Assembly: GCA_963764235.1 (NCBI GenBank)
Contig: CAVXRO010000008.1
Location: 124,001 to 188,000 of the forward strand
Reading direction: 5' to 3'
Length of the DNA: 64,000 nucleotides
Origin: DATFVA01 sp963764235
GTDB lineage: Bacteria > Bacteroidota > Ignavibacteria > Ignavibacteriales > Ignavibacteriaceae
This document shows positions 54,222-62,187 of this stretch, one piece after another. Under the pieces are notes generated by a model. That model ran no database searches and was not told the origin of the DNA. It saw only the letters and a list, made by a program, of their open reading frames with translations. The position numbers were made by a program, and so were the translations under genes. Each line of letters opens with the position of its first letter. Position 1 is the stretch's first letter.

Positions 54222-55093
54222 TTGGAAATAGTAAACCAGCTAATTCAGCTTTTTCCTTACGCCCTTGCGGGCAGCGTACTCGCAGGAATGATTTGCGGGT
54301 TTCTCGGAACATTCGTTGTTTCTCAGCGTGTGGTTTTTCTTGGGGCAACACTTACACAGGTTGCCGTTGCAGGGGTGGCATTTTCATTTCTTCATTTTGT
54401 GAACCTGGAAGAGATCTTAGATTCGCTTTTCGGAATCGAGGAAGGTTCACTTTTTCACAATTTCGAGCCTGTTTTCTTCTCTCTGCTGTTCGCTGTAATA
54501 GTTGTGTTGATATTCTCTCAAACCTACAGACAGAAGCTCCTGACGCAGGATGGAATCCTCGGGATCATCTTCGTAGTTGCCGTTGCACTAAGAATCATCT
54601 TCACGCAGAAAAGCCCGGTCGGAGAGGTCTCTGAGATCGAAACGATACTGAAGGGGGACATTCTCTTCATAGGTGAATCGCAGTTCTTCACCCTGCTGGG
54701 GATATTGTTTTCACCATGGGCACATTCATAATTTTTCAGAAGCAGCTTAAGTTCGTAACCTTCGATCCCGATTCTGCAAGCGCGCATGGAATAAATTCAC
54801 GGGGCTGGCTGCTGGTATTTTATATAGTAGTAGGAATGGGGATATCCCTCACCACAAGATTCGTAGGGGATGTATTTACATTTGCCTACCTTATTATTCC
54901 GTCGTCCATCGGGATATTAGTTTCCCGCAGAGTCTGGCAGGTTTTTCTTACAGCGGTGCTTGTTGGAGCAGTCATTCCCCCGTTATCAATCTTTCTTGCA
55001 TTCAAATACGACTTCTCCAGCGGTCCCGCCGCAGTAGTGAGTGCTTTCATTTTGTTTATACTCATTTACGGCTACAAGAAAATAAGGAGGTAG
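54222..55093 (+). CDS. znuB: zinc ABC transporter permease, frameshifted
   Basis: Inner-membrane permease of about 290 residues when joined. The start is TTG at 54222, just after znuC. The first part has seven-helix ABC-3 family features (LAGMICGFLGTFVVSQRVVFLGATLTQVAVAGVAF) and stops at 54731. A one-base shift near 54700-54716 leads to MGTFIIFQKQLKFVTFDPDSASAHGI and LTTRFVGDVFTFAYLIIPSSIG, ending KKIRR at 55093. The span is 872 nt, one base short of a multiple of three. The second part is the expected C-terminal half, so the break is probably an assembly indel. Confidence 0.88.
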
Positions 55094-55112
55094 AGTTATT
55101 AGTTCTGTCACC

Positions 55113-55907
55113 TTACTTTCGCACTTCTTCACCTTTGAAAGGCTGAATGAAAAACCTTTCCACAGTCGAATTAAAAAGTTCGGGATTATCATTTGTTACC
55201 CAGTGAGTTTCCCCGGGGAAAATTGAAAGATTAGCCTTAGGGATATTCCGGTAAATGAATAGCGTATGTTCCTCAAGTATTATATCTCTGTCGCACGACA
55301 TCACAAGTACCGGAGCCTCAATCCTCCTAAGCTCATCCGGGGAAATATCCGGTTGAAACTCCATCAGTGCAAACCGCTCCTTTATAAGGTTCCAGTCTCT
55401 CGAGGTATCGCCCTTCGCGATCATTTCTTTAGCCTGCTTATGTGTTTTGATTACGGCTTCCACCTCACCAGGATAAAGTGCCGTATTCCCCGGCCATAAA
55501 TTAGCCCCGAATACGGCAATCTTCTTCACATTACCGGGAAAACGGTACCCAAGCATCAATCCGATAATCCCACCGTCGCTCCGCCCGATAAAATAAGCAG
55601 GTTCTACCTTCAAATGATCCAGCAGCGAGGCAGCATCTGCAGTCATTTGAACATAAGAGAAAGGATCTTTCCCGAGCTCCGATTTTCCCCGCCCCCTGCA
55701 GTCCATTGCAACAACCTTGTATTTCTTTGCAAAATACCCGATCTGAAATTTCATCCCCGCTATATTTCCACCGTTGCCGTGAACAAGAAGCAAAGGTTCC
55801 CCGCTTCCATAAACCTCATAATAGATCCTCACGCCGTTCAACAAAATAAAATGGCCAGCCTCGGGATTATTCCCGTATGGCACTTCAGAGACACCGCCAG
55901 CTTCCAT
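55113..55907 (-). CDS. alpha/beta hydrolase
   Basis: Cytoplasmic hydrolase of 264 residues. The ATG at 55907 is preferred because GGAGGAG lies about eight bases before it; longer readings lack a ribosome site. Motifs are LLLVHGNGGNIAGMKFQ (oxyanion), the elbow FIGRSDGGIIGLML (Ser near 113), Asp in VLVMSCDRDIIL near 216 and His in GETHWVTND near 242. There is no signal peptide. The substrate is unknown. It is convergent with znuB, 19 bases away. Confidence 0.88.
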   Translation of the reverse strand: MEAGGVSEVPYGNNPEAGHFILLNGVRIYYEVYGSGEPLLLVHGNGGNIAGMKFQIGYFAKKYKVVAMDCRGRGKSELGKDPFSYVQMTADAASLLDHLKVEPAYFIGRSDGGIIGLMLGYRFPGNVKKIAVFGANLWPGNTALYPGEVEAVIKTHKQAKEMIAKGDTSRDWNLIKERFALMEFQPDISPDELRRIEAPVLVMSCDRDIILEEHTLFIYRNIPKANLSIFPGETHWVTNDNPELFNSTVERFFIQPFKGEEVRK

Positions 55908-56058
55908 AACCCGCTCCTCCATCAATTTTAAAGAGAAATATAACAAAAATACCGAAAGCCGTCCTGCGCTGTAAGCCTAAGTCCGGGGTCTTTGGTATTT
56001 TAATCTAATATGATTATTTTATTTTTGAATTAATTACATTCAGAAAGAGGTATATGGT

Positions 56059-56163
56059 ATGCTCGGAATATTACTTGCTAAACGGGGGAAGAAAAAAATG
56101 CTGCTGATTTTATTGTCACTGTCTGCTATGCTTGTTGCCGCCGGCGTATCTATGTTATTGTAG
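56059..56163 (+). CDS. possible 34-residue membrane protein
   Basis: A short frame MLGILLAKRGKKKMLLILL... with a basic stretch followed by a hydrophobic helix, with AAAGAGG about eight bases before the ATG. It lies in a gap between two leftward genes. Short frames of this kind occur by chance, so the call is tentative. Confidence 0.35.
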   Translation: MLGILLAKRGKKKMLLILLSLSAMLVAAGVSMLL

Positions 56164-56212
56164 ATATACAGGTTACTTCACAGATTTTCGTGCACGGTTA
56201 AATTCTGCAAAT

Positions 56213-57703
56213 TTATATTTTTAATTTCTTCATTTTACTCTGAAGGGTGGTTGGTTTTATATTCAATAGAGCAGCTGCACCATCTGCCCCATAGATTTTT
56301 TTATTTGTCAGTTTAAGAGCTTTTTTAATTATCTTCCTGATCTCATCATTCAGAGAATTGATGGATAAATTCTCTCCGTCTCCGCAGTCACTGGTATAAC
56401 TGCCTTTCTCAAAAACAAGATGTGCGGGTTTGATTATACTGCCCCTGCTGAGTATTGCCGCTCTTTCCAGCGTGTTCTGTAATTCTCTCACATTGCCGTG
56501 CCAATTGTTTTTCTGCAGGATCTTCAATGATTCATCTGATAATTTCAGGCTTTTGTTGCCGAATTTTTCTGAAAGAATTTCCAGGAAATAATTCGATAGA
56601 AGATATATATCCTCTTTTCTTTGTCGTAGCGGCGGAAGAGTTACAGGAAAAACATTAAGCCGGTAAAAAAGATCTTCTCTGAATTTTCCCTGGTTTACTT
56701 TTTCCTCAAGGTTAACGTTAGTTGCACAAATAATCCTTACGTCTGAATGAAGGGTCTTCTCACCGCCAAGCCTTTCAAATGTTCCTTCCTGAATGGCACG
56801 TAAGAGTTTCGGTTGAATCTCCGGCGGAAGATCGCCAATTTCATCAAGAAATAATATTCCGTTGTCTGCTAATTCAAAGCGGCCGCGCCTCGTTGAAACA
56901 GCCCCTGTAAATGCACCTTTCTCATGCCCGAATAATTCACTTTCAGCAAGGTTCGTATTTAATGCCGAACAATTTAAAGTTATAAATGGTTTTCCCGATC
57001 TTTTTGATAATGCATGAATGGCTTTTGCAGTCTGTTCTTTGCCCGTTCCTGTCTCACCTAAAATCATTACATGAGATTCGGTGGGAGCAACCAGTTTTAT
57101 CTTTTCTATCACCTGCTGCCAGGCCGGCGATCTCCCTATCAATCCTTTTACTACAGAATCGATATCACCTACAAGTGAGTTTCTTTCGTATACGAGTCTT
57201 TCTTTTTCATTTAACAGCGAATCGGTCGCCATCGTCTGCGCTAAAGCAAGCGCTATAAGTTTTGTTAATGTATTTGCGATGTTCACTCTTTGAGGAGTAA
57301 ACATATCGCACTGCCTGTGGTCGAGCGTCATTAGTCCGAGGGTATCACCATTTATCCTCAGTGGTGCAAGCATACAGGAATGACCCGTAGGCATATCGAT
57401 TACTTCTTCATAAGTATCATGATGATCCGGATTGCGTGTTTCCTCGACGAGTTTGACTTTACCGGCATTTAAAACTTTGCTGATATCGGGATGAGTTTTA
57501 AGTGCTATTTGAAAATCCTTTAATTTTTCGGTAGCCAGTGGACCCTGAGCAAATCTCACTTTCAGACTATCATCTGCTTCTTTGCTCAGTATAACCGCAA
57601 GTTCGTAAGGTATTATCTCATTGATCGCGTCAAGTACAATCCCCATAGTTTTATGAGGAGAGAGATAGAGTGTTTCATTTGTTTCTATTGCAGTGGAAAT
57701 CAT
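56213..57703 (-). CDS. GAF-domain sigma-54-dependent activator (NorR-like layout)
   Basis: Enhancer-binding protein of 496 residues in three parts. A GAF sensor domain spans about 20-155 (GIVLDAINEIIPYELAVIL...). The AAA+ domain has GETGTGKEQTAKAIH (Walker A), GAFTGA at 263-268, which contacts sigma-54, and ILFLDEIGDLPPE (Walker B). The C-terminal part is a Fis-like HTH (YGADGAAALLNIKPTTLQSKMKKLKI). It lacks a receiver domain, so the signal probably acts on GAF. Its layout resembles NorR, but NorR-type iron ligands were not verified. A TATATTTG element on its strand at 57749-57742 may be its promoter. It is divergent from the peroxiredoxin gene. Confidence 0.9.
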   Translation of the reverse strand: MISTAIETNETLYLSPHKTMGIVLDAINEIIPYELAVILSKEADDSLKVRFAQGPLATEKLKDFQIALKTHPDISKVLNAGKVKLVEETRNPDHHDTYEEVIDMPTGHSCMLAPLRINGDTLGLMTLDHRQCDMFTPQRVNIANTLTKLIALALAQTMATDSLLNEKERLVYERNSLVGDIDSVVKGLIGRSPAWQQVIEKIKLVAPTESHVMILGETGTGKEQTAKAIHALSKRSGKPFITLNCSALNTNLAESELFGHEKGAFTGAVSTRRGRFELADNGILFLDEIGDLPPEIQPKLLRAIQEGTFERLGGEKTLHSDVRIICATNVNLEEKVNQGKFREDLFYRLNVFPVTLPPLRQRKEDIYLLSNYFLEILSEKFGNKSLKLSDESLKILQKNNWHGNVRELQNTLERAAILSRGSIIKPAHLVFEKGSYTSDCGDGENLSINSLNDEIRKIIKKALKLTNKKIYGADGAAALLNIKPTTLQSKMKKLKI

Positions 57704-57829
57704 TTTTCAACCGGGATTTAGTTGATACCGATATTTAGGTGCAAATATAACGAAATAACGGTTGATTTTGGATCAGGAAATTTAGTCGGTGCCTTAACTG
57801 ATTTATTTATAATAGGTTATAGGTATAAA

Positions 57830-57851
57830 TATCTTTGGTACGCAGCTTGTA
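57830..57851 (+). promoter_or_regulatory. sigma-54-like promoter of the peroxiredoxin gene, overlapping a TAnnTTTG box
   Basis: TGGTACGCAGCTTGTA (57836-57851) matches the -24/-12 consensus TGGCACG-N4-TTGCA in 14 of 16 places counting the N4 spacer; the mismatches are T for C in both half-sites. The GG at 57837-57838 is followed after ten bases by GT, not GC. TATCTTTG (57830-57837) also fits the Bacteroidota -7 box and overlaps it, so the two readings compete. The start codon is about 60 bases downstream. Confidence 0.55.
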
Positions 57852-57909
57852 TAAACATAATCAAGATGTTATACACATCAAATTAACAATAAAAATCATG
57901 GGAGAAATA

Positions 57910-58575
57910 ATGATGGAAACAATTGAAAATAAAGCGGGAATACCTCTGATCGGCGATAAAATGCCTGACATGGCAGTCCAGACCACCCACGGAATAAAAA
58001 GAATTCCTGGCGATTATAAAGGTAAATGGGTAGTGCTTTTTAGTCATCCTGGCGATTTTACACCAGTATGTACCACTGAATTTTATGCATTCGCAAAACG
58101 AAATGAACAATTCAAAAAGTTGAACACTGAATTAATAGGACTCTCAATCGACCAGGTTTTTTCACACATAAAATGGGTCGACTGGATAAAGGATAATTTA
58201 AAGGTGGAAGTACCTTTTCCAATTATTGCAGATGACATGGGACGGGTTTCAACCAAACTTGGAATGATTCATCCCGGAAAAGGAACCAACACTGTCCGTG
58301 CAGTCTTTATTATAGATCCCGAAGGAATTATCAGGCTTATGATTTACTATCCTCAGGAGATCGGAAGACAGATAGATGAGATATTAAGAGCGTTAAAGGC
58401 TTTGCAGATTTCAGATAAAAATAAGGTTGCCATGCCTGAGAACTGGCCGAACAATGAATTGATTAAGGATAAAGTAATTATACCTCCTCCAAAAGATCTG
58501 GTTGAAGCTGACAAAAGGAGAAATCCTGAGGAAGGATATGACTGGTGGTTTACTTTCAAGTCATTAAATAACTGA
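57910..58575 (+). CDS. 1-Cys-type peroxiredoxin (Prx6 family)
   Basis: Thiol peroxidase of 221 residues that reduces hydrogen peroxide and organic hydroperoxides. The start at 57910 (ATGATGG, GGGAGAAATA before it) is preferred over upstream ATGs. The catalytic motif is HPGDFTPVCTTEFYAF, with the peroxidatic Cys near residue 50, followed by LSIDQVFSHIKWVDW, RAVFIIDPEGIIRL and the Prx6-type C-terminal extension with PENWPNNELIKDKVIIPPP and EGYDWWFTFK. No resolving Cys is evident in the C-terminal part. It is divergent from the sigma-54 activator gene. Confidence 0.93.
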   Translation: MMETIENKAGIPLIGDKMPDMAVQTTHGIKRIPGDYKGKWVVLFSHPGDFTPVCTTEFYAFAKRNEQFKKLNTELIGLSIDQVFSHIKWVDWIKDNLKVEVPFPIIADDMGRVSTKLGMIHPGKGTNTVRAVFIIDPEGIIRLMIYYPQEIGRQIDEILRALKALQISDKNKVAMPENWPNNELIKDKVIIPPPKDLVEADKRRNPEEGYDWWFTFKSLNN

Positions 58576-58624
58576 AGTTCCTTATATGAGTTGAAGTCCG
58601 GATTACCCGGATTTTAGGATGAAA

Positions 58625-58660
58625 AAATCCCGCTTCCTCCCCGGTTGTCGGGATTTTTTT
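58625..58660 (+). terminator. rho-independent terminator of the peroxiredoxin gene
   Basis: Stem AAATCCCG (58625-58632) / CGGGATTT (58649-58656) with a 16-nt loop, A-run before and T-run after. The hairpin is symmetrical enough to work in either direction. Confidence 0.8.
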
Positions 58661-58714
58661 TATTATCTTATTTAACTTTAAAATAGTTATTAAGTTATAA
58701 CCCACAAAAAACAA

Positions 58715-59239
58715 ATGACGCAGCTTCAAATAGGATATGAGGGGGCAACAAGATTTGGTGTAAGGGAACTAAAGGATTCGGAGGAGAGGATAAGAGCAAA
58801 CTTCTTCCGCGAGCTTAAATCGTGCAGCCTGTTCCTGATGCCTGTCAATAAATCTGACCCCGAATCAATATCATCCTATAAGATTTTGGTTAAGGAGCTT
58901 TCATCATCTCTTCCTTTTCGAACCGGGATAAGTGATTTTTCCGGTATCATCCCCGATAATTTCAACTCTAATGGCTGTCAGCTTCAATATATGGTTTTCG
59001 AAAACATTGAACCTGACTATGTAAAACAGATTCTACTGACTAAACTACGTGAAATATCAGGAATAAATCACCGCAGCATAAGGTATAATAAATTCGGACT
59101 TTTCATTCCCCGTGCAGGCAGGATTATCTGCTTTTCTTTTGCGCACAGCGGAAGTATGTACTATCGATACAGGCTGGCAGAGTTCAAACTTGAGTCTTTG
59201 CCCGCAGGATTGATTAAATTATCTCCTGTCACTGCTTAG
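58715..59239 (+). CDS. hypothetical protein, unknown family
   Basis: Protein of 174 residues beginning MTQLQIGYEGATRFGVREL. There is no signal peptide or membrane segment. The middle has LVKELSSSLPFRTGISDFSGIIPDN and QLQYMVFENIEPDYVKQILL; the C-terminal part contains GLFIPRAGRIICFSFAHSGSMYYRYRL, rich in aromatic and basic residues. I recognise no motif. The start has no strong ribosome site. A PD-(D/E)XK protein gene follows 58 bases later, so they may act together. Confidence 0.65.
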   Translation: MTQLQIGYEGATRFGVRELKDSEERIRANFFRELKSCSLFLMPVNKSDPESISSYKILVKELSSSLPFRTGISDFSGIIPDNFNSNGCQLQYMVFENIEPDYVKQILLTKLREISGINHRSIRYNKFGLFIPRAGRIICFSFAHSGSMYYRYRLAEFKLESLPAGLIKLSPVTA

Positions 59240-59297
59240 CTTCTGTCCAAATGAATATTTTTTTAGCGGTTCCAGGGCTTCATGCTTTATTTTGAAT

Positions 59298-59780
59298 ATG
59301 AAAGCTCCGATAGAACATTCTACTTCTCACATTATCAGTTCTTTTGCTGAGTCAGCATTAAAAACGGGAAAGTTCAGGAGCGGCCATGAAAATGTAGAAA
59401 AATATTTATTAGAGACCGATCCTGAAACAATTGCCTCTGAAGTGCCTGTATGGTATAAGCAGCCCCAAAGCAGCAGGTTGGATATAGACGGCGTACTTAC
59501 AGGTCATATTGATATCCTAAGGTATGAAAAGAATGGTATGATTGGAATATGGGATTATAAGCCCCGTGCAAAATATGAGAAGAAGGCCTATATGCAGGTC
59601 TACCTGTACGCTCTTATGATGTCACAACGTACCGGAATTCCCCTGGGTAATTTCTTGTGCGGCTACTTTGATTCAACTGATGCATATTTCTTCCGAGCCG
59701 AACAGGTGGTCTGTTATTATCAAAAGCAAGATTGCCGGAATAACTATAAGAAAATCATCGAAAGTTTGCCTGATCCCTAA
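59298..59780 (+). CDS. PD-(D/E)XK nuclease-fold protein
   Basis: Protein of 160 residues. The nuclease core is visible: GHIDILRYEKNG (catalytic Asp), then IWDYKPRAK, a DxK-type motif near residue 95, and AYMQVYLYALMMS, the QxxxY-type motif IV of Cas4/AddB-like PD-(D/E)XK enzymes. There is no Cys cluster for an Fe-S centre as in Cas4. The ATG at 59298 was used; the frame is open upstream, so a longer form overlapping the previous gene cannot be excluded. No cas or recombination gene adjoins it. Confidence 0.7.
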   Translation: MKAPIEHSTSHIISSFAESALKTGKFRSGHENVEKYLLETDPETIASEVPVWYKQPQSSRLDIDGVLTGHIDILRYEKNGMIGIWDYKPRAKYEKKAYMQVYLYALMMSQRTGIPLGNFLCGYFDSTDAYFFRAEQVVCYYQKQDCRNNYKKIIESLPDP

Positions 59781-59866
59781 GGCTGGAAAAACCCATCGCT
59801 AATTCTGAAAAACCATAAAGGGAGCGCATAAATCAGAGGATGGCAGGCTCGGTAAGCATAAAAAAA

Positions 59867-59933
59867 GAGATTGATTGCAAACTTTTCCGATAGAAAATAA
59901 ATTTTCTATTAGTTTCTGTTTACAACCAATCTC
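59867..59933. other. long imperfect hairpin in an intergenic gap
   Basis: Outer arms GAGATTGATTGCAAAC (59867-59882) and GTTTACAACCAATCTC (59918-59933) pair at 14 of 16 places, with two possible G-U pairs. Inside, ATAGAAAAT (59890-59898) and ATTTTCTAT (59901-59909) form a perfect 9-bp stem. It may be a structured RNA, terminator or repeat. The rest of 59781-60116 is AT-rich, with nothing else recognised. Confidence 0.6.
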
Positions 59934-60116
59934 AATTACGAATCTAGAAATTATTTTTTCTTAGTCAATACCCCCATCAAAGGACGTTAAAATAATCACA
60001 GATTTGCTTTTGGCGTTTTTAGATGATTAAGCCTTCAGGTCCCATTAGCGAATTATTCCAATCTTCCTATCTTTTGTTTATATTTATTATTCGTATTAAG
60101 ACGAAATGGAACCATA

Positions 60117-62153
60117 TTGGCAAAAGAGAAAATACTTGTAACTTCAGCCCTTCCTTATTCAAACGGACGAATTCATCTGGGACATTTAAGCGGCGCCTAT
60201 CTGCCTGCAGATATTTATGTACGCTATAACAGGATGAAAGGCAATGATGTTCTATACATATGCGGATCAGATGAACATGGCGTTCCTATTACTATCAGTG
60301 CCGACAAGGAAAAGGTTAGTCCCCAGGTTATAATTGACCGCTTTCACGAAATAAACCGAAAGGCTTTTGAGCAGTTCGGAATGAGCTTCGATATCTATTC
60401 AAGGACGTCTCTCCCTATTCATCATGAAACCGCGAAGGAATTTTTCCTCGAGTACTATAACCGCGGTATGCTGAAGGAAAAGAAAACCATGCAGTTCTAT
60501 GATGAAGAGGTTAAGATGTTTCTGCCAGACCGCTATGTTGAGGGAACCTGCCCGAACTGCGGTTACGAAGAGGCACGGAGTGATGAGTGCGAGAACTGCG
60601 GCGCTCTTTATGAACCTTCAGAACTGAAGAGTCCGAAAAGTAAAATTAGCGGAAAGACCCCCATTCTAAAAGAAACCACCCACTGGTATTTTCCGCTGGG
60701 TGATTATCAGCCGCGGCTTGAAGAGTATATAAAAGTTAGCAGCGAAAATTACGGCTGGAAGGATAATGTGCTTCAGTACTGTAGAGGATGGTTCAAGGCA
60801 GGATTAAAAGACCGTGCATATACACGCGACCTCGACTGGGGTGTATCTGTTCCTCTCGATTCGGCTGAAGGGAAAGTGCTTTATGTCTGGTTTGAAGCTG
60901 TACTGGGTTATATTTCAGCAACAAAGGAATTATCCAGACAGCGCGGCGATGAGAATCTCTGGCGCGAATACTGGCAGGGTGAAAAGACAAAATACGTAGC
61001 CTTTATCGGGAAAGATAACGTAGTTTTTCACTGCATAATTTTTCCGGCTATGCTCATGGCTTGGAATGATGGAGATAGGGAAAAATATATTCTTCCCCAG
61101 AATGTTCCGGCTAACGAGTTTCTTAATTTTGAAGGGAAGAAATTCTCCAAAAGCCGCAACTGGGGCATCGATGTAATCGATTTCCTCAGTATGTTTCCTC
61201 CCGATCCGTTGAGGTATACACTTGCGGCTAACCTGCCAGAGACACGTGATACAGATTTTTACTGGAAGGAATTCCAGCTCAGGAATAACAGTGAACTTGC
61301 TGATATATTGGGTAATTTTATAAACAGGACGTTCACCTTCGTGCATAAGCACTTTGATGGAAAAGTCCCTGAAAGATCAACGCTGGAGAAGATCGATGAA
61401 GAGATGCTTCAGCTGATTGCAGGTTACCCGGGAAAAGTTTCTGCGCTATTCGACTGCTACAGGATAAAGGATGGCGTTACAGAGATTATGAACCTTGCCC
61501 GCGCGGGTAACAAGTATTTCAATGATTCAGAACCGTGGGTTACTGTTAAAAGCGATAAGGTAAAATGTGCAACAACGCTTAATATTTGTTTGCAGACAAT
61601 TTATACACTGGCAGGACTATTTTCCCCCGTAATTCCTTTTTCATCTGAAAAGATATTTAAGATCCTGAATTCATCTCCCTCCGGCTGGGATGACCTCGGA
61701 GATGCAAACCTTAACGTCGGTCACGCTCTTAATAAAACAGAAATTATTTTTCCTAAAATAGAGGACGATATAATCGAAGAGCAGGTTGCAAAGCTTGGTT
61801 CCAAAACTGAAGTGGATACAAATAATAACCTTATATCTATTGAGGATTTTGATAAAATTAAGCTGAAAGTAGCAGAAATTGTTGAAGCCGTAAATGTGCC
61901 TAAAAGTAATAAACTGATTAAACTGAAGGTCAGGCTCGACGACGGCGACCGCCAGGTAATTGCAGGAATTGCCAAAACCTATAAACCTGAAGAACTTGTC
62001 GGGAAGAAAATAATTCTTGTTGCCAACCTTAAGCCGGCTAAGCTGATGGGACTTGAATCCCGGGGCATGGTTCTGGCTGTTGAAAATGAAAATGGAGAAT
62101 TGAATGTTCTTACCGCCGCTCAGAATGTTAAAAATGGAACACGGGCAAAGTAA
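60117..62153 (+). CDS. metG: methionyl-tRNA synthetase
   Basis: Charges tRNA-Met. It has 678 residues, beginning at TTG 60117 with AKEKILVTSALPYSNGRIHLGHLSGAYL, which includes the HIGH-like motif HLGH. A zinc-binding knuckle, CPNCGYEEARSDECENCG, lies near residue 144. The second signature is KFSKSRN near 340 (KMSKS variant). The C-terminal 110 residues form a tRNA-binding EMAPII-like domain (FDKIKLKVAEIVEAVNVPKSNKLIKLKV). No ATG lies close upstream in frame, and the site is a weak TGGA. The S8 protease gene follows 34 bases later. Confidence 0.95.
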   Translation: MAKEKILVTSALPYSNGRIHLGHLSGAYLPADIYVRYNRMKGNDVLYICGSDEHGVPITISADKEKVSPQVIIDRFHEINRKAFEQFGMSFDIYSRTSLPIHHETAKEFFLEYYNRGMLKEKKTMQFYDEEVKMFLPDRYVEGTCPNCGYEEARSDECENCGALYEPSELKSPKSKISGKTPILKETTHWYFPLGDYQPRLEEYIKVSSENYGWKDNVLQYCRGWFKAGLKDRAYTRDLDWGVSVPLDSAEGKVLYVWFEAVLGYISATKELSRQRGDENLWREYWQGEKTKYVAFIGKDNVVFHCIIFPAMLMAWNDGDREKYILPQNVPANEFLNFEGKKFSKSRNWGIDVIDFLSMFPPDPLRYTLAANLPETRDTDFYWKEFQLRNNSELADILGNFINRTFTFVHKHFDGKVPERSTLEKIDEEMLQLIAGYPGKVSALFDCYRIKDGVTEIMNLARAGNKYFNDSEPWVTVKSDKVKCATTLNICLQTIYTLAGLFSPVIPFSSEKIFKILNSSPSGWDDLGDANLNVGHALNKTEIIFPKIEDDIIEEQVAKLGSKTEVDTNNNLISIEDFDKIKLKVAEIVEAVNVPKSNKLIKLKVRLDDGDRQVIAGIAKTYKPEELVGKKIILVANLKPAKLMGLESRGMVLAVENENGELNVLTAAQNVKNGTRAK

Positions 62154-62187
62154 TTAACTATTATAATCTAAATATTTCCGGAGATTT

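Noticed and set aside
56213..57703. Naming the activator NorR
   Set aside because: The GAF/AAA+/HTH layout is shared by many activators; no nitric oxide reductase gene adjoins it and the iron ligands could not be verified.
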